From Thermotogota bacterium ADurb.Bin062 (lineage in GTDB: Bacteria; Thermotogota; Thermotogae; MWEM01), in contig MWEM01000014.1 in the NCBI GenBank assembly GCA_002071085.1, positions 1 to 56,490 on the forward strand: a stretch of 56,490 bases of DNA, in the 5' to 3' direction. Shown here piece by piece: positions 47,497-56,344 of the stretch. Every line of letters begins with the position of its first letter. Position 1 is the stretch's first letter. The notes under the pieces are model-generated. The model saw nothing but the letters and a program-made list of their open reading frames with translations, did no database searches and was not told the origin of the DNA. The position numbers were made by a program, and so were the translations under genes.

Positions 47497-48291
47497 ATGG
47501 AACAGCGAATGCCCTTAAATCCGATCCACATCATCGCGGCGATGGTGGCCGTGATGCTGGAAGTCCTGATTCTGGCCCTCTTCATCTACATCATACGCTC
47601 CGCACCTTACGAGATCGAACGTGAGCCGCCGATGAGAATCAACCTGACAGCGGCCACCGTGCAAAAAGAAGAGATACCCGAAAAGCCGCAACCGCCGATT
47701 CCATCGGTGACACCCAAGCAGCCGGAACCCGAGAAGCCGATCGAAACGACGCCCGAACCGGTCAAAGAGGTGGAGGTTGACCCGCTGCTCGAACAGCTTT
47801 TAGCCTTCGAGCCAAAGGCGCTGTCGACCCCGCAAAAGGCCACCACCTATCTGCCGCAGACGCGGGACACGCCGGCCCCTATGGCGCCGCAAGCCGGGCT
47901 TTTTGACGTCCAAGACATCCCGCTCCCGCCCTCCCAGAGCCTCGCTCCACCCAAGCGATACCAATCGGTCTACCGAGAGAACGAGTATCGCGCCGTTCGG
48001 TTTGAAGAACTGAAAGAATACGCATTCCCGAACTACGAAGAGGTGGCCGCTGCCTTGAAAAAGGATTACAACGATTTGCTGAAGAAGCAGGGGAGTCGGG
48101 CCAGCCTGTTGGAGGGGAACGTCGTCGTGAACATGCGGTTCGAAAAAACCGGGTTCCCCACGGTCGACACGGTTTCCTCCCCGTCTCCCGAGCTCGCGAA
48201 CATCGTGCTTAGGAATATGAAACTGCTGAGAAGCGGGCAAAATACGGAAGAGATGACCTTTCAGGTCAGTTTGAGCTTTCAGATAAAATAG
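47497..48291 (+). CDS. TonB-like energy transducer
   Basis: 264 residues: N-terminal helix (about 10-34), a Pro/Glu-rich spacer (EKPQPPIPSVTPKQPEPEK), and a C-terminal domain with VVVNMRFEKTGFPTVDTV that fits a TonB/TolA-type fold. Position after exbB-exbD makes TonB the best call. No outer-membrane receptor is in the window. There is no clear ribosome binding site at ATG 47497, and ATG 47509 is possible. Confidence 0.8.
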   Translation: MEQRMPLNPIHIIAAMVAVMLEVLILALFIYIIRSAPYEIEREPPMRINLTAATVQKEEIPEKPQPPIPSVTPKQPEPEKPIETTPEPVKEVEVDPLLEQLLAFEPKALSTPQKATTYLPQTRDTPAPMAPQAGLFDVQDIPLPPSQSLAPPKRYQSVYRENEYRAVRFEELKEYAFPNYEEVAAALKKDYNDLLKKQGSRASLLEGNVVVNMRFEKTGFPTVDTVSSPSPELANIVLRNMKLLRSGQNTEEMTFQVSLSFQIK

Positions 48292-48317
48292 AACCCCACA
48301 GAAAGGAAGGAATCGGG

Positions 48318-49001
48318 ATGTTCAACATCGCAGTGATCGTCAACACCGCCACCGTCTTCTTCGGGGCGCTTCTGGGCTTGAAGGTGGGCCACAAGATTCC
48401 GGAAGCCTTTCGCGACATCTCCTTCACGATCATCGGGACCGTGACCTTGCTCATCGGCGTCCAAATGGGGCTGGAAACGAAGAACATGATGGTCGTTCTA
48501 CTCTCTTTAGTCATCGGAGGCGTGATCGGTCAGGCATTGGGAATCGAGGAAGGAATCGGCAGATTCGTCGACCGCTTTGGGAAAAAAGGCGGAGAGAACC
48601 AGGCGGTGAAAGGGTTCATCACGTCCACCCTCCTCTTCGTCTCGGGACCTATGACGATCTTGGGGAGTTTCCAAGCGGGGGTATCCGGCGACTACTCCAT
48701 CATTTTCCTAAAATCCGCGCTCGACGGCATCTCGGCGCTCCTACTCGGCTCGTTGTACGGCGTTGGCGTCCTCTTCACCGCCGGAAGCGTTTTCCTCATA
48801 CAGGGTTTCCTCGTTTCGTTCTCCTCGGTCCTGACCTTTTTAACTCAACCCGAATACCTCAAAGACTTCACGGGGGTAGGTGGAATGATGTTGGTGATCA
48901 TCGGGTTGCGGATGATGGGAATCAAAGAGACGAAGGTGGGCAACCTCTTGCCGGCCCTGTTGGTCGTCCTGATCGCCAACGCCATCCTGCTGAGGTTCTG
49001 A
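48318..49001 (+). CDS. DUF554 membrane protein
   Basis: 227 residues, about six membrane helices, with GTVTLLIGVQMGLETKNMM, FVSGPMTILGSFQ and SALDGISALLLGS typical of the DUF554 family, whose transport substrate is not known. AAGGAAGGAATCGGG before the ATG. Confidence 0.88.
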   Translation: MFNIAVIVNTATVFFGALLGLKVGHKIPEAFRDISFTIIGTVTLLIGVQMGLETKNMMVVLLSLVIGGVIGQALGIEEGIGRFVDRFGKKGGENQAVKGFITSTLLFVSGPMTILGSFQAGVSGDYSIIFLKSALDGISALLLGSLYGVGVLFTAGSVFLIQGFLVSFSSVLTFLTQPEYLKDFTGVGGMMLVIIGLRMMGIKETKVGNLLPALLVVLIANAILLRF

Positions 49002-49022
49002 GGGTGCGAAAAATAAGCTCAG

Positions 49023-49148
49023 TTAGCGTATGAACGTGCCGTTTCGCCAATTCTGCTCATCGACATAGGGAAGAAAGACCCGCTCGACCCGGTAGGCTCT
49101 CTCCTGATAAAGGATCGACGGCGTCGCTTTTCGCAATAGACGTTTCAT
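49023..49148 (-). CDS. 41-residue protein of micro-operon, second gene
   Basis: Reads MKRLLRKATPSILYQERAYR then VERVFLPYVDEQNWRNGTFI and a final Arg. ATG has AAGGAGG at good spacing, and it overlaps the stop of the 29-residue frame (ATGA). Basic N-terminus, no membrane helix. Not recognised. It could be a small regulator, a toxin-like peptide or a leader product. Confidence 0.55.
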   Translation of the reverse strand: MKRLLRKATPSILYQERAYRVERVFLPYVDEQNWRNGTFIR

Positions 49149-49234
49149 CTGTGTCCCTCCTTTCCTCGCTTCAAATTCAGTCCGACCACGCGGCCCTTGT
49201 CCTCTCGTTCTTTTGGACTCTTATGTCCTATCAT
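49145..49234 (-). CDS. 29-residue charged peptide, first gene of micro-operon
   Basis: Begins MIGHKSPKEREDKGRVVGLN and ends KRGKEGHR. GAGG lies eight bases before the ATG. Very rich in Lys, Arg and Glu. Its last codons contain the ribosome binding site of the 41-residue gene, so it may serve mainly to control that gene. Confidence 0.45.
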   Translation of the reverse strand: MIGHKSPKEREDKGRVVGLNLKRGKEGHR

Positions 49235-49283
49235 TTTTCATACCTCATCATCATATTATTATGGGTATTATTTGATTTTCGAG

Positions 49284-49312
49284 ATTATACCATACGAAAA
49301 GAATAATATCAA
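49284..49312 (-). promoter_or_regulatory. Near-consensus promoter of the micro-operon
   Basis: TTGATA (49307-49312), a 17-bp spacer and TATAAT (49284-49289) on the minus strand. The 29-residue frame starts about 45 bp downstream of the likely transcription start. By eye this is the best-matching promoter in the window. Confidence 0.75.
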
Positions 49313-49479
49313 GTCTTGATTCATAATTATTTATTTGTAACCTGATTTTTCTTATTACTCTAAGGCATAGCACATATTTCTGACAGAATACTAAGGAGTT
49401 TTCATCAATTTGGCGTGAATCTTGACCCGACCGAGGGCACCCGAGCGGGGGAGATCGTCAGGGCTCACCCGACGACCGG

Positions 49480-49508
49480 TTTACTTTTCGGTGAGAAACG
49501 GTTATACT
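49480..49508 (+). promoter_or_regulatory. Promoter of the transaminase gene
   Basis: TTTACT (49480-49485), 17-bp spacer, TATACT (49503-49508), 38 bp before the gene start. Confidence 0.6.
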
Positions 49509-49545
49509 AAGGGGTGGCAGACATTTCTACGTTAGGGGTGAAGGT

Positions 49546-50409
49546 ATGGATGCTTGGCTGAACGGAGAGTTTGTGAAGAAAGACGCGCCCGCGGTCTGCT
49601 TCGAAGATCGGGGAAACACCTTCGGGGACGGACTGTTTGAGGTATGCCGGGTGTTAAAACGAAGACCATTGTTTTTTGAGGAACACCTGAAACGCATGGA
49701 GGTCAGCGCAGCGTATTTGAAGCTCAGGTTCCCGTATTCTTTGGAAGAGATCTATAGGGCCACTCGGGAGCTGATCGAGCGCAACGGCATAGAGACCGGC
49801 GAGGCGTACTACCAGTTGACGCGCGGGAAAGACGCGAACCGAGAGCATCGTATTCGGCCCGCGAATCTCTCGCCGACCTTTTTTATCCTCGCTTTGCCCT
49901 TACGCGAGGTCTCTCTCAAGAATTGGGAGACGGGAGCCCAAGTCTATCTATACCCGGACAGGCGGCATCTCCTCTGCGAGCACAAGACGCTGAACCTTTT
50001 GGCTAACGTGCTCGCCAAAAACTCTGCCAACGACCGCGGTGGTTACGAAGCGATGATGTATCGAAGAGACGCGCGAGGGATTTACGTGACGGAGGGGGGC
50101 AGCTCGTCTTTTTTCTGCGTTCACCAGGAGAGCCTCCTCACCCCGGAGATCGACAACATCCTACCCGGGGTGACCCGGAAAAAAGTGTTGGAGTACGCCG
50201 CTTCTATCGGTATTCGGACGATTGAAAGGCGGGTCTACCTCAAAGAATTTTTGACCGCCGAAGAGGTCTTCCTCGCCAGCACCGTTTCGAAGGTGATGCC
50301 GGTGAGGGCCATCGAAAACCAACGCTTTCCGACGATCGGAAAGATCACGGCGATAATGATGAAAGAGATCGAGCGGCGTATCGAAGAGAACATCCGCGCC
50401 CAACTGTAA
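49546..50409 (+). CDS. D-amino acid transaminase, class IV PLP enzyme
   Basis: 287 residues. EDRGNTFGDGLFEV, QLTRGKDANREHRI (the Arg/His pair of D-alanine transaminases), CEHKTLNLLANVLAKN with the PLP lysine (Lys147), and TEGGSSSFF. Probably makes D-alanine or D-glutamate for the wall. A branched-chain transaminase is less likely given the REHR motif. Confidence 0.87.
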   Translation: MDAWLNGEFVKKDAPAVCFEDRGNTFGDGLFEVCRVLKRRPLFFEEHLKRMEVSAAYLKLRFPYSLEEIYRATRELIERNGIETGEAYYQLTRGKDANREHRIRPANLSPTFFILALPLREVSLKNWETGAQVYLYPDRRHLLCEHKTLNLLANVLAKNSANDRGGYEAMMYRRDARGIYVTEGGSSSFFCVHQESLLTPEIDNILPGVTRKKVLEYAASIGIRTIERRVYLKEFLTAEEVFLASTVSKVMPVRAIENQRFPTIGKITAIMMKEIERRIEENIRAQL

Positions 50410-50413
50410 GGGG

Positions 50414-51274
50414 CTAGACCATCAAATAGGCCAAACCGACCAAGTGCTCCCCGGTGTGGACGACCAAAGAGGGGGAGATGTGTCCCTCGATGTACGGGAC
50501 CTTCGCGCGCACGAGCACGTCGGACACGACGTCTAAAAGATCCTGGACACCTTGCCGATCGCCCGAATGGTAGAGCGCGGCCTTTTCGATCTTTTCGGAG
50601 GCGAAATCCTTCTGGAACTCCTCGATGAGTTTTCGGAGGGCGTTCTTCATCCCCTGGGCTTTGGCAAGGGTGTAATAGATGCCGTCTTCACCGACGCAGA
50701 TGACCGGCTTGATCTTCAGAAGCTCGCCGATCGTGGCGCTGACCTTCCCGATCCGCCCCCCTTCTTTGAGGTGTTTGAGCGTGGGGATGATGAACATCAC
50801 CTTCGATTTTCTCGGGATCATCGCCCCGATCCCCTCTACCACGTCTTCGAAGGACCGCCCTTCTTGGATGAACTGTAAGGCTTTCAGGATCAACAGTCCC
50901 GTGCCGATGGAGATGTTGAGGGAGTCGAAAAGGCGGATTCTCAGCTTCGTCCGCTCAGAGAGGATCTCTTTTGCCGCCAACTTGAACACGTTGTGGGTCC
51001 CGCTGAGATTGCTGGAAATGTTTATCCCGATGATCTCGTTGTAACCGCGGTCGATCAATCGGTAGAACGCCGCTTTCACCTCTTCCAATGCGGGCAAGGA
51101 GGTCTTCGCCTGTTGCCTCTTCTGATACTCGATGACCTGTTCAGAAAGCCCGCTTTCGGTGTCCAAACGCTCTTTCTCGTCCAAGATAACCTTTAATGGG
51201 ACGATCTCCACACGGTCGTTCGACCGTACTCTATCGGCAATATCGCTTCCTGTATCACAGATTATTCCTATCAT
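50414..51274 (-). CDS. DegV-family fatty acid-binding protein
   Basis: 286 residues: MIGIICDTGSDIADRV start, GINISSNLSGTHNVF and TLKHLKEGGRIGKVSATIGE are family landmarks. DegV/FakB proteins bind a fatty acid for phosphorylation by FakA, which is not in the window. ATG 51274 follows GGAGGTCACT. The frame extends four codons further. Confidence 0.92.
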   Translation of the reverse strand: MIGIICDTGSDIADRVRSNDRVEIVPLKVILDEKERLDTESGLSEQVIEYQKRQQAKTSLPALEEVKAAFYRLIDRGYNEIIGINISSNLSGTHNVFKLAAKEILSERTKLRIRLFDSLNISIGTGLLILKALQFIQEGRSFEDVVEGIGAMIPRKSKVMFIIPTLKHLKEGGRIGKVSATIGELLKIKPVICVGEDGIYYTLAKAQGMKNALRKLIEEFQKDFASEKIEKAALYHSGDRQGVQDLLDVVSDVLVRAKVPYIEGHISPSLVVHTGEHLVGLAYLMV

Positions 51275-51435
51275 AGTGACCTCCATATGACCGGCCCACC
51301 CTATCGCTCACCTTTCCTACTATACTTCCGTAGAAACGGACGGGCCGAAGCGGATCCTTTGCCCCTATTGTACTATATTTACCCCCAAAATACCGCAAAA
51401 ACTCTCCAAAGCGCCCACGCCCCTGGAAGGTGAAT

Positions 51436-52782
51436 TCATAGGAATTGACGCAAGTATTCGATTAATCTGTCGGTTTCGACCTTGAGTGTGTTAAAAGTGG
51501 GTTTCGCCCGCACGAAGTCGTTCTCTCCGGCAGCCCGCTCCATTTCCACGGCCAGCTCGATGCATCGCTTTGCAGCGAAGCTAGAAAAGCTTCCCTTGAT
51601 TTTGTGAGCCGCTTTCCCGAGCTCGGTGGCGTTCTGTTCCACTATGCTGTTGCCAATCGCATCCAGGTGTTCGTGCAAGTACCGCATCGCCACTCGAATC
51701 AATTCCTTCAGCTCTTCGGTGTCCCCCTCCAGTAACGAAAGCGTTCGGCTGACATCCCCCGGCGCCCCTTCCTCGGTGATGACTCTCTTCGCCGGAGTCC
51801 ATACGCTGAGCCTTACAGCGCCCGACTGGGCGCTCGAAATAAAAAGCGTCGACTCACTGAGGAAAAGCTCGTGTTGGATGACAATTCCAGGCGAACGAAT
51901 CAGGGGCCATCTCTGAAGGTCCCGCTCTCGATAGAACTCGACCTCTTGCCCGCTTATAGAAAGCGAAAACACGAGAAAAAGGCGGTCTTCATAAGTCGTT
52001 TTCGAAATGTAGACGTCTTCGGCCTGTAACTCCGTACCTTCGAGAAAAGTCCAATAGACAAAACCCCATAAAAAGAGGGTACGCCTGACGTTGATCAGAA
52101 ATGGTTCGTCGTCTTCTTGCACGCGAAGGTGACGATCACCCGTGTCAGCGAACGGCAAGGGGTCAATAAAATACCCGTCCATTTGTCGAACCAACTCCGT
52201 CAGCGTTAGCGTGCGTTCCCAGGATGCGACGGTTTGGGGAGATTGATCTATGAAGCAATCAAATACCTTTGGCTTCAAATAAAAATCACTGTTGCGACGA
52301 CCGTCCGTGTCGGGAGTTTCTCGCTCATGTATTAATTCAGCTATACTCTGTCTCATTTTTTCTTTTGAAGCGGCGGATAGTGAAAGAGAACCGGTCGAGT
52401 CTGATTTTGGATACTGCAAGCAAGAAAGGATATAGTGGAATACGATGGGCTCAAACATCTCGGTGAGTGAATCGCGATAGACGATCGAAGGCTTGAACAC
52501 TGTAAGTTGAGCGTCGTCAGGCACGGTATTCTGGGCTTGGTCGATGATGACTATTTTTTTTCGTGTAGACGATTGAAGTTCAGACAAACGCGCGCGCTCG
52601 GGCGGCTGCGCAAGGCGTTCGCCATTGATGATGACCACGCCGGCCTGGTCCCATTGTAGCTCGGAGACTGCCAAAATCGTATCGGCCTCCACACAGTTGG
52701 CGTGAAGTGTCTCCAACGCCATCAAAAATGCGCTTACGAGATCTACTTTCGAAAAACCCACAGACAATAACTGCCAGCTCAC
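51436..52782 (-). CDS. Orphan HPt protein with degenerate receiver-like N-terminus
   Basis: 448 residues from GTG 52782, chosen for GGAGGTG at ideal spacing; the frame runs on to 52848. The C-terminal domain is a histidine phosphotransfer helix bundle with AHKIKGSFSS (His393). Residues 1-120 look like a receiver that has lost its phospho-Asp (VVIING at that strand, and TVFKPS matching the conserved Lys-Pro segment). The central part (PLIRSPGIVIQHELFLSEST) is unassigned, perhaps a decayed ATPase domain. No kinase or intact receiver adjoins. Inferred as a relic of a hybrid kinase kept as a phosphorelay node. Confidence 0.65.
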   Translation of the reverse strand: MSWQLLSVGFSKVDLVSAFLMALETLHANCVEADTILAVSELQWDQAGVVIINGERLAQPPERARLSELQSSTRKKIVIIDQAQNTVPDDAQLTVFKPSIVYRDSLTEMFEPIVFHYILSCLQYPKSDSTGSLSLSAASKEKMRQSIAELIHERETPDTDGRRNSDFYLKPKVFDCFIDQSPQTVASWERTLTLTELVRQMDGYFIDPLPFADTGDRHLRVQEDDEPFLINVRRTLFLWGFVYWTFLEGTELQAEDVYISKTTYEDRLFLVFSLSISGQEVEFYRERDLQRWPLIRSPGIVIQHELFLSESTLFISSAQSGAVRLSVWTPAKRVITEEGAPGDVSRTLSLLEGDTEELKELIRVAMRYLHEHLDAIGNSIVEQNATELGKAAHKIKGSFSSFAAKRCIELAVEMERAAGENDFVRAKPTFNTLKVETDRLIEYLRQFL

Positions 52783-52923
52783 TTTGCCGCACCTCCAAGC
52801 TATAAGCGAAAAATGCGCAATCCCTTTTTCACCCTCCACGACGGGCACATTAGGGTTTGCGAATACACTTTCTATCCAAACTCATCGTCAACCAGCCCCG
52901 AGATAAAACCGGTACTAGATTTG

Positions 52924-54336
52924 TCAACCGCGTAAATAATCTGGTGAGGAGACCATCCGAGCGAGAGCCAACGTGTAGATCCGGGTGGCATTCATCCACG
53001 AGGTTATGGAGAGCGACTCTCCCGCCTGATGCGCGGTATCTTCGTCCCCGGGAAAGAGGGGGCCCCAGCTCACGAAACGATCCATCGCCTTGGCGTAAGA
53101 GGTGCCGTAGGCGAGCCTGTAGGAGTTGGGCAGTCCGGATACCTCTTCATAAGCGCGCGCCATAACTTCGAGAAACGGATAACGTGGGTTCACCATCAAC
53201 GGGTCTTTGTAATCGAGGATCCGGGTAACACCGTAAAAACCGAGTAGGCGTTCCCTGAAAGCGGCTTCGATTTGCCGACGATCGACGGGAGGAACGGTTC
53301 GGAGGTTGTAGGTGATCGCCACCCCGCCTTCCTTCGTCTCTATACGTGTGGGGACGATGGTCGTATGGTCAAAATACTGCCCCTCCACGAGGTCCTCTAA
53401 GCGATAGAGTCCCCACCGCCGACCGTATGGATCCTCCCTGTGGGCATCCAAAAACCTCACCGCCTCGGCGAGCGCGGATGGGGCAAAGGGCTCCGTGGCG
53501 AGGACCTCACACAACCGCTCGATCGCATTCACACCGGCGTGCGGAAGGCTCGAATGGGCCGAACGCCCTTTAGCCGTTAAACGTAGGCCATCGACGAGCG
53601 CCTCGCTCTCCATAAACGAAATCGCTTCACACCGTTTCTTCAGGCGGCTCAACGCCTGCCCCGGCCCGCGGACCGTAGCCCTCGCCCGGTCCGGTATAGA
53701 ATTGGCCCCGTGCCCGCCGGACAGTTCCTGCAGGCGATACTCTTCTATTCCGCCTATTTCGGCGCTAGGAAAAGAGACCTCGACATCCACGTAACCCTTT
53801 TCGCGATTCGCGATCGGAAACTCACCGTCGGGAGTGAACCCATAATCCGGAAGTTTATAGGCAGCGGCGTAGGCCGCTATATCCGACCACTCGGTCTCCT
53901 CTTGCGTACCGATGATGATTTGTACCCTTTTTCGTGGATCCGGGCAGACGGCGCGAATAGCGTCCAACGCATACAACACCGAGATCGCGGGTCCCTTATC
54001 GTCGACGGTTCCTCGCCCGAATACCCGATCTTCCGCGATCATCCCCTCAAAAGGGTCGCAGGGCCACTCGCTGCGTTCGCCCGGCCCCACGACATCCGCG
54101 TGGACCAATACCCCGACCGTTTCCTCTCCCGCACCCCATTCGACCACACCCACGCGATCCGAGAGCACACTACGCGCCTTTAATCCCATCTGCCGGGCGC
54201 GATCGAGATAAAATGCTAATGCGGCCTTCACCTGGTCGCGATCCTTAGAAACGCTGGGAATCCTCACAAAATCTCGCAAGTCCCTGACCATTCGCTCTTG
54301 TGCGAGCGCGATACGATTCAATAAAGCCCGTTCCAC
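52924..54336 (-). CDS. M20-family dipeptidase (PepV-like)
   Basis: 470 residues. Metal-site motifs: VLVHADVV, GRGTVDDKGP, EETEW and the C-terminal PGDEDTAHQAGE with the last His, plus PDGEFPI. Cleaves dipeptides in the cytosol. Starts at GTG after GAAGGAGGGG. First gene of a minus-strand run with the HPt and DegV genes, though gaps of 141 and 161 bp leave co-transcription open. Confidence 0.92.
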   Translation of the reverse strand: MERALLNRIALAQERMVRDLRDFVRIPSVSKDRDQVKAALAFYLDRARQMGLKARSVLSDRVGVVEWGAGEETVGVLVHADVVGPGERSEWPCDPFEGMIAEDRVFGRGTVDDKGPAISVLYALDAIRAVCPDPRKRVQIIIGTQEETEWSDIAAYAAAYKLPDYGFTPDGEFPIANREKGYVDVEVSFPSAEIGGIEEYRLQELSGGHGANSIPDRARATVRGPGQALSRLKKRCEAISFMESEALVDGLRLTAKGRSAHSSLPHAGVNAIERLCEVLATEPFAPSALAEAVRFLDAHREDPYGRRWGLYRLEDLVEGQYFDHTTIVPTRIETKEGGVAITYNLRTVPPVDRRQIEAAFRERLLGFYGVTRILDYKDPLMVNPRYPFLEVMARAYEEVSGLPNSYRLAYGTSYAKAMDRFVSWGPLFPGDEDTAHQAGESLSITSWMNATRIYTLALARMVSSPDYLRG

Positions 54337-54394
54337 AACCCCTCCTTCTCGGGCGCTCTTTTCCAGATAGCGCCTCTCTGGGAACTCTGGGAGC

Positions 54395-54652
54395 GCCGGA
54401 CTTCAGTCCGGCATGTCTTCGGTTTTTTAGTAACGCCCCAAGAACGCCTTTCCGGGCACGCCGAACTACTGGGACCGCCTGGGACGCCTTGGGAGCGCCG
54501 AACTTCAGTCCGGCAGGTTTTTGCTTTTCCGGGAGCACCGGACTTCAGTCCGGCATATCTTCTGCTTTTGCCTTTCTGGGACCACCCTGGGACGGCCGAA
54601 CTTTAGTTTGACATGTCTTATGCTTTCTCGGACCGCCGAACTTCAGTCCGGC
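54395..54652. repeat. Cluster of direct palindromic repeats
   Basis: Copies at 54395-54412 (GCCGGACTTCAGTCCGGC), 54497-54514, 54538-54553 and 54635-54652, with a decayed one near 54592. All point the same way: a GGGAGCGCC- or GACCGCC-like lead-in, then CATG or CAGG plus T-rich DNA. Confidence 0.85.
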
Positions 54653-54857
54653 ATGGTTTCAGGTTTTGGCTTGGCTCTCCCATAAATTCACCGCGTATAA
54701 TCCCGGGCACAACTTCCTCACCCAAAGCTTAGCGGTCAAATAACTCGACCCGCCCTCTATTCACAAAACAATAATACCATGATAACGACAGGAAACGCCA
54801 ACTTTGTCTCACCAACGAAAAAGCAACCCGGACACGCCATCGGAACGCCTTCGGAAC

Positions 54858-55130
54858 GCCAGGTTTTAAGTTGGCTTGTCTTCTACGTTTACATTCCTCC
54901 TCCGTGGTCTCTGTGTTCTCTGTGCGAGACCTTCCAATTTCTTTTTAATCTTGTTTTGATTGAAAAGGCATGCCGAACTAAAGTTCGGAGTTCCCAGAAA
55001 ATCTTCCTCCGTGCCCTCTGTGTTCTCCCTGCGAAACCTTCCTTTTTACTTTTGGCCATTTTTACAACGAAAAGCCTTGCCCTACTAAAGTGCGGCGCGC
55101 CCAGAAAGACGTGCCAAACTAAACCGCGGC
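54858..55130. repeat. Composite repeats including inverted copies
   Basis: A palindrome at 54858-54875 (GCCAGGTTTTAAGTTGGC) is followed by two reversed composite units about 110 bp apart. Each has a CTCTGTG run (54905-54925 and 55010-55040), a spacer and a palindrome (54972-54989, and a decayed one near 55080). A further decayed palindrome lies near 55114. Confidence 0.75.
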
Positions 55131-55235
55131 ATATCCTTTTTTTTCGGCGTTACAACCGGTCCTCGCTCGTTAGCGCAACGAAAAGGGAGCCCTCTCGGAT
55201 TTACCACATACAGACAAAGACCATGGGTTTTGCGG

Positions 55236-55241
55236 TATAAT
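55236..55241 (+). promoter_or_regulatory. Possible -10 box of the MBL-fold gene
   Basis: TATAAT, with CAGACA 19 bp upstream as a weak -35. It lies 57 bp before the start codon. Confidence 0.5.
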
Positions 55242-55297
55242 GGATTCGAGCGGCCCCGCATGAACCAGAGGGTAGCGGGACATAAGGAGGGAAAAAC

Positions 55298-56131
55298 ATG
55301 CGTGTATACACGTTGGTGGAAAACACGAGCCTCTCGGAAGACTACGGTAACGAGCACGGGCTGAGCCTCTACCTTGAAACGGGAGGCCACACCTTGCTAT
55401 TCGACGCGGGATGCGGCAACCTCTTCGCCGAGAACGCGCAAAAACTCGGCTTAGACCTCAAAAACGTCGAATACTTCATCCTATCCCACAGCCACTTGGA
55501 CCACGGTGGGGGGATCCCTCGATTTCTACAAGAAAACCAAACCGCGCGCCTATACATCCGAGAACGCGCCTTCGACCGTTTCTATGCAAAGAGGGCGAAC
55601 GATGAGTACCAGCTGGTGAGCATCGACCCTACGCTACGCGACAACCCCCGGGTCGTGCGCACCCCAGACCACCTGATGATCGACGAAAACCTCGAACTGT
55701 TCTCCGATGTTTCAGGACAAGAGTTCCCCTCAAGCGCCAATCGACATTTGCTGATGCGAGAGGGCGAGGCCTACCGGCAAGACACCTTCGCTCACGAACA
55801 GAACCTCATCGTCGAGGAAAGGGACCACGCCGTCTTGATCGCCGGTTGCGCCCACAAAGGCATCGTCAACATCGTCAATCGCTTTCGGGAAAAGAAAGGG
55901 CGGTGGCCCGATGTGGTGATCGGCGGCTTCCACCTATACAACCCGACGAAGAAGAGAAGTGAAGACCCGGCGTTGGTGCGACAAATTGGGGACTTCCTAC
56001 GGCGGACTCGAGCCATCTACTACACCGGGCACTGCACCGGCCCCGAGGCAGCCAGACTTTTAATCGATCAGCTCGGCGACCAAGTCCGCCCCCTCTCCTC
56101 CGGCTTGGTCTTCAACACCAGAGACCCCTAG
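55298..56131 (+). CDS. MBL-fold metallo-hydrolase of the MJ0301 type
   Basis: 277 residues. Zinc-site motifs SHSHLDHGGG (64-69), GCAHKGIVNIV, GGFHLYNPT and YTGHCTG. This set is typical of proteins labelled beta-ribofuranosylaminobenzene 5'-phosphate or dihydropterin phosphate synthases, but their bacterial role is unclear. ATAAGGAGGG precedes the ATG. Stands alone between repeat regions. Confidence 0.88.
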   Translation: MRVYTLVENTSLSEDYGNEHGLSLYLETGGHTLLFDAGCGNLFAENAQKLGLDLKNVEYFILSHSHLDHGGGIPRFLQENQTARLYIRERAFDRFYAKRANDEYQLVSIDPTLRDNPRVVRTPDHLMIDENLELFSDVSGQEFPSSANRHLLMREGEAYRQDTFAHEQNLIVEERDHAVLIAGCAHKGIVNIVNRFREKKGRWPDVVIGGFHLYNPTKKRSEDPALVRQIGDFLRRTRAIYYTGHCTGPEAARLLIDQLGDQVRPLSSGLVFNTRDP

Positions 56132-56139
56132 AACGCCCT

Positions 56140-56235
56140 GAGAACGCCCGGGAACGCCAGGCTTCTGGGAGCGCCGAACTTTAGTTCGGCATGTCTTATG
56201 CTTTTTGGGAACGCCAGACTTCAGTCTGGCATGGT
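56140..56235. repeat. Two direct palindromic repeats
   Basis: GCCGAACTTTAGTTCGGC (56173-56190) and GCCAGACTTCAGTCTGGC (56213-56230), preceded by GGGAACGCC-like units from 56140. The two differ by paired changes that keep the stem. They lie just before the insertion sequence. Confidence 0.85.
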
Positions 56236-56288
56236 TTCAGTGAGTTATAATCAAAATGTGTGGAAAAAGGGTAAAAAGCGAAAAAAAA

Positions 56289-56344
56289 GGCGTATCCTAC
56301 GATTAGGAAAAAAAGGTCCAGCGAGACCAAAAGGAGGATACGCC
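56289..56344 (+). promoter_or_regulatory. RBS-sequestering hairpin of the transposase gene
   Basis: GGCGTATCCT (56289-56298) pairs perfectly with AGGATACGCC (56335-56344), ending one base before the GTG start. An inner GGTC/GACC hairpin (56315-56328) lies in the loop. The ribosome binding site AAGGAGG (56331-56337) overlaps the 3' arm. This arrangement is known in insertion sequences to block translation from read-through transcripts. Confidence 0.7.

Larger units (their letters stand above)
49002..49545. other. AT-rich intergenic region with micro-ORFs and two promoters
   Basis: Holds a minus-strand micro-operon (49023-49234) with a near-consensus promoter, and a promoter for the transaminase gene. 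The 49230-49400 stretch is far more AT-rich than its surroundings. Nothing else is seen at 49320-49470. Confidence 0.6.
54337..55297. other. 960-bp repeat-filled intergenic region
   Basis: No credible gene. It holds at least eight dispersed palindromes or decayed copies, two CTCTGTG runs and, at the right end, a promoter for the MBL-fold gene. An open frame at 54779-55240 encodes only repeat-derived low-complexity sequence. Confidence 0.8.

Noticed and set aside
54779..55240. 153-residue frame in the right-hand repeat region
   Set aside because: It has no ribosome binding site and its sequence derives from CTCTGTG runs and palindromes.
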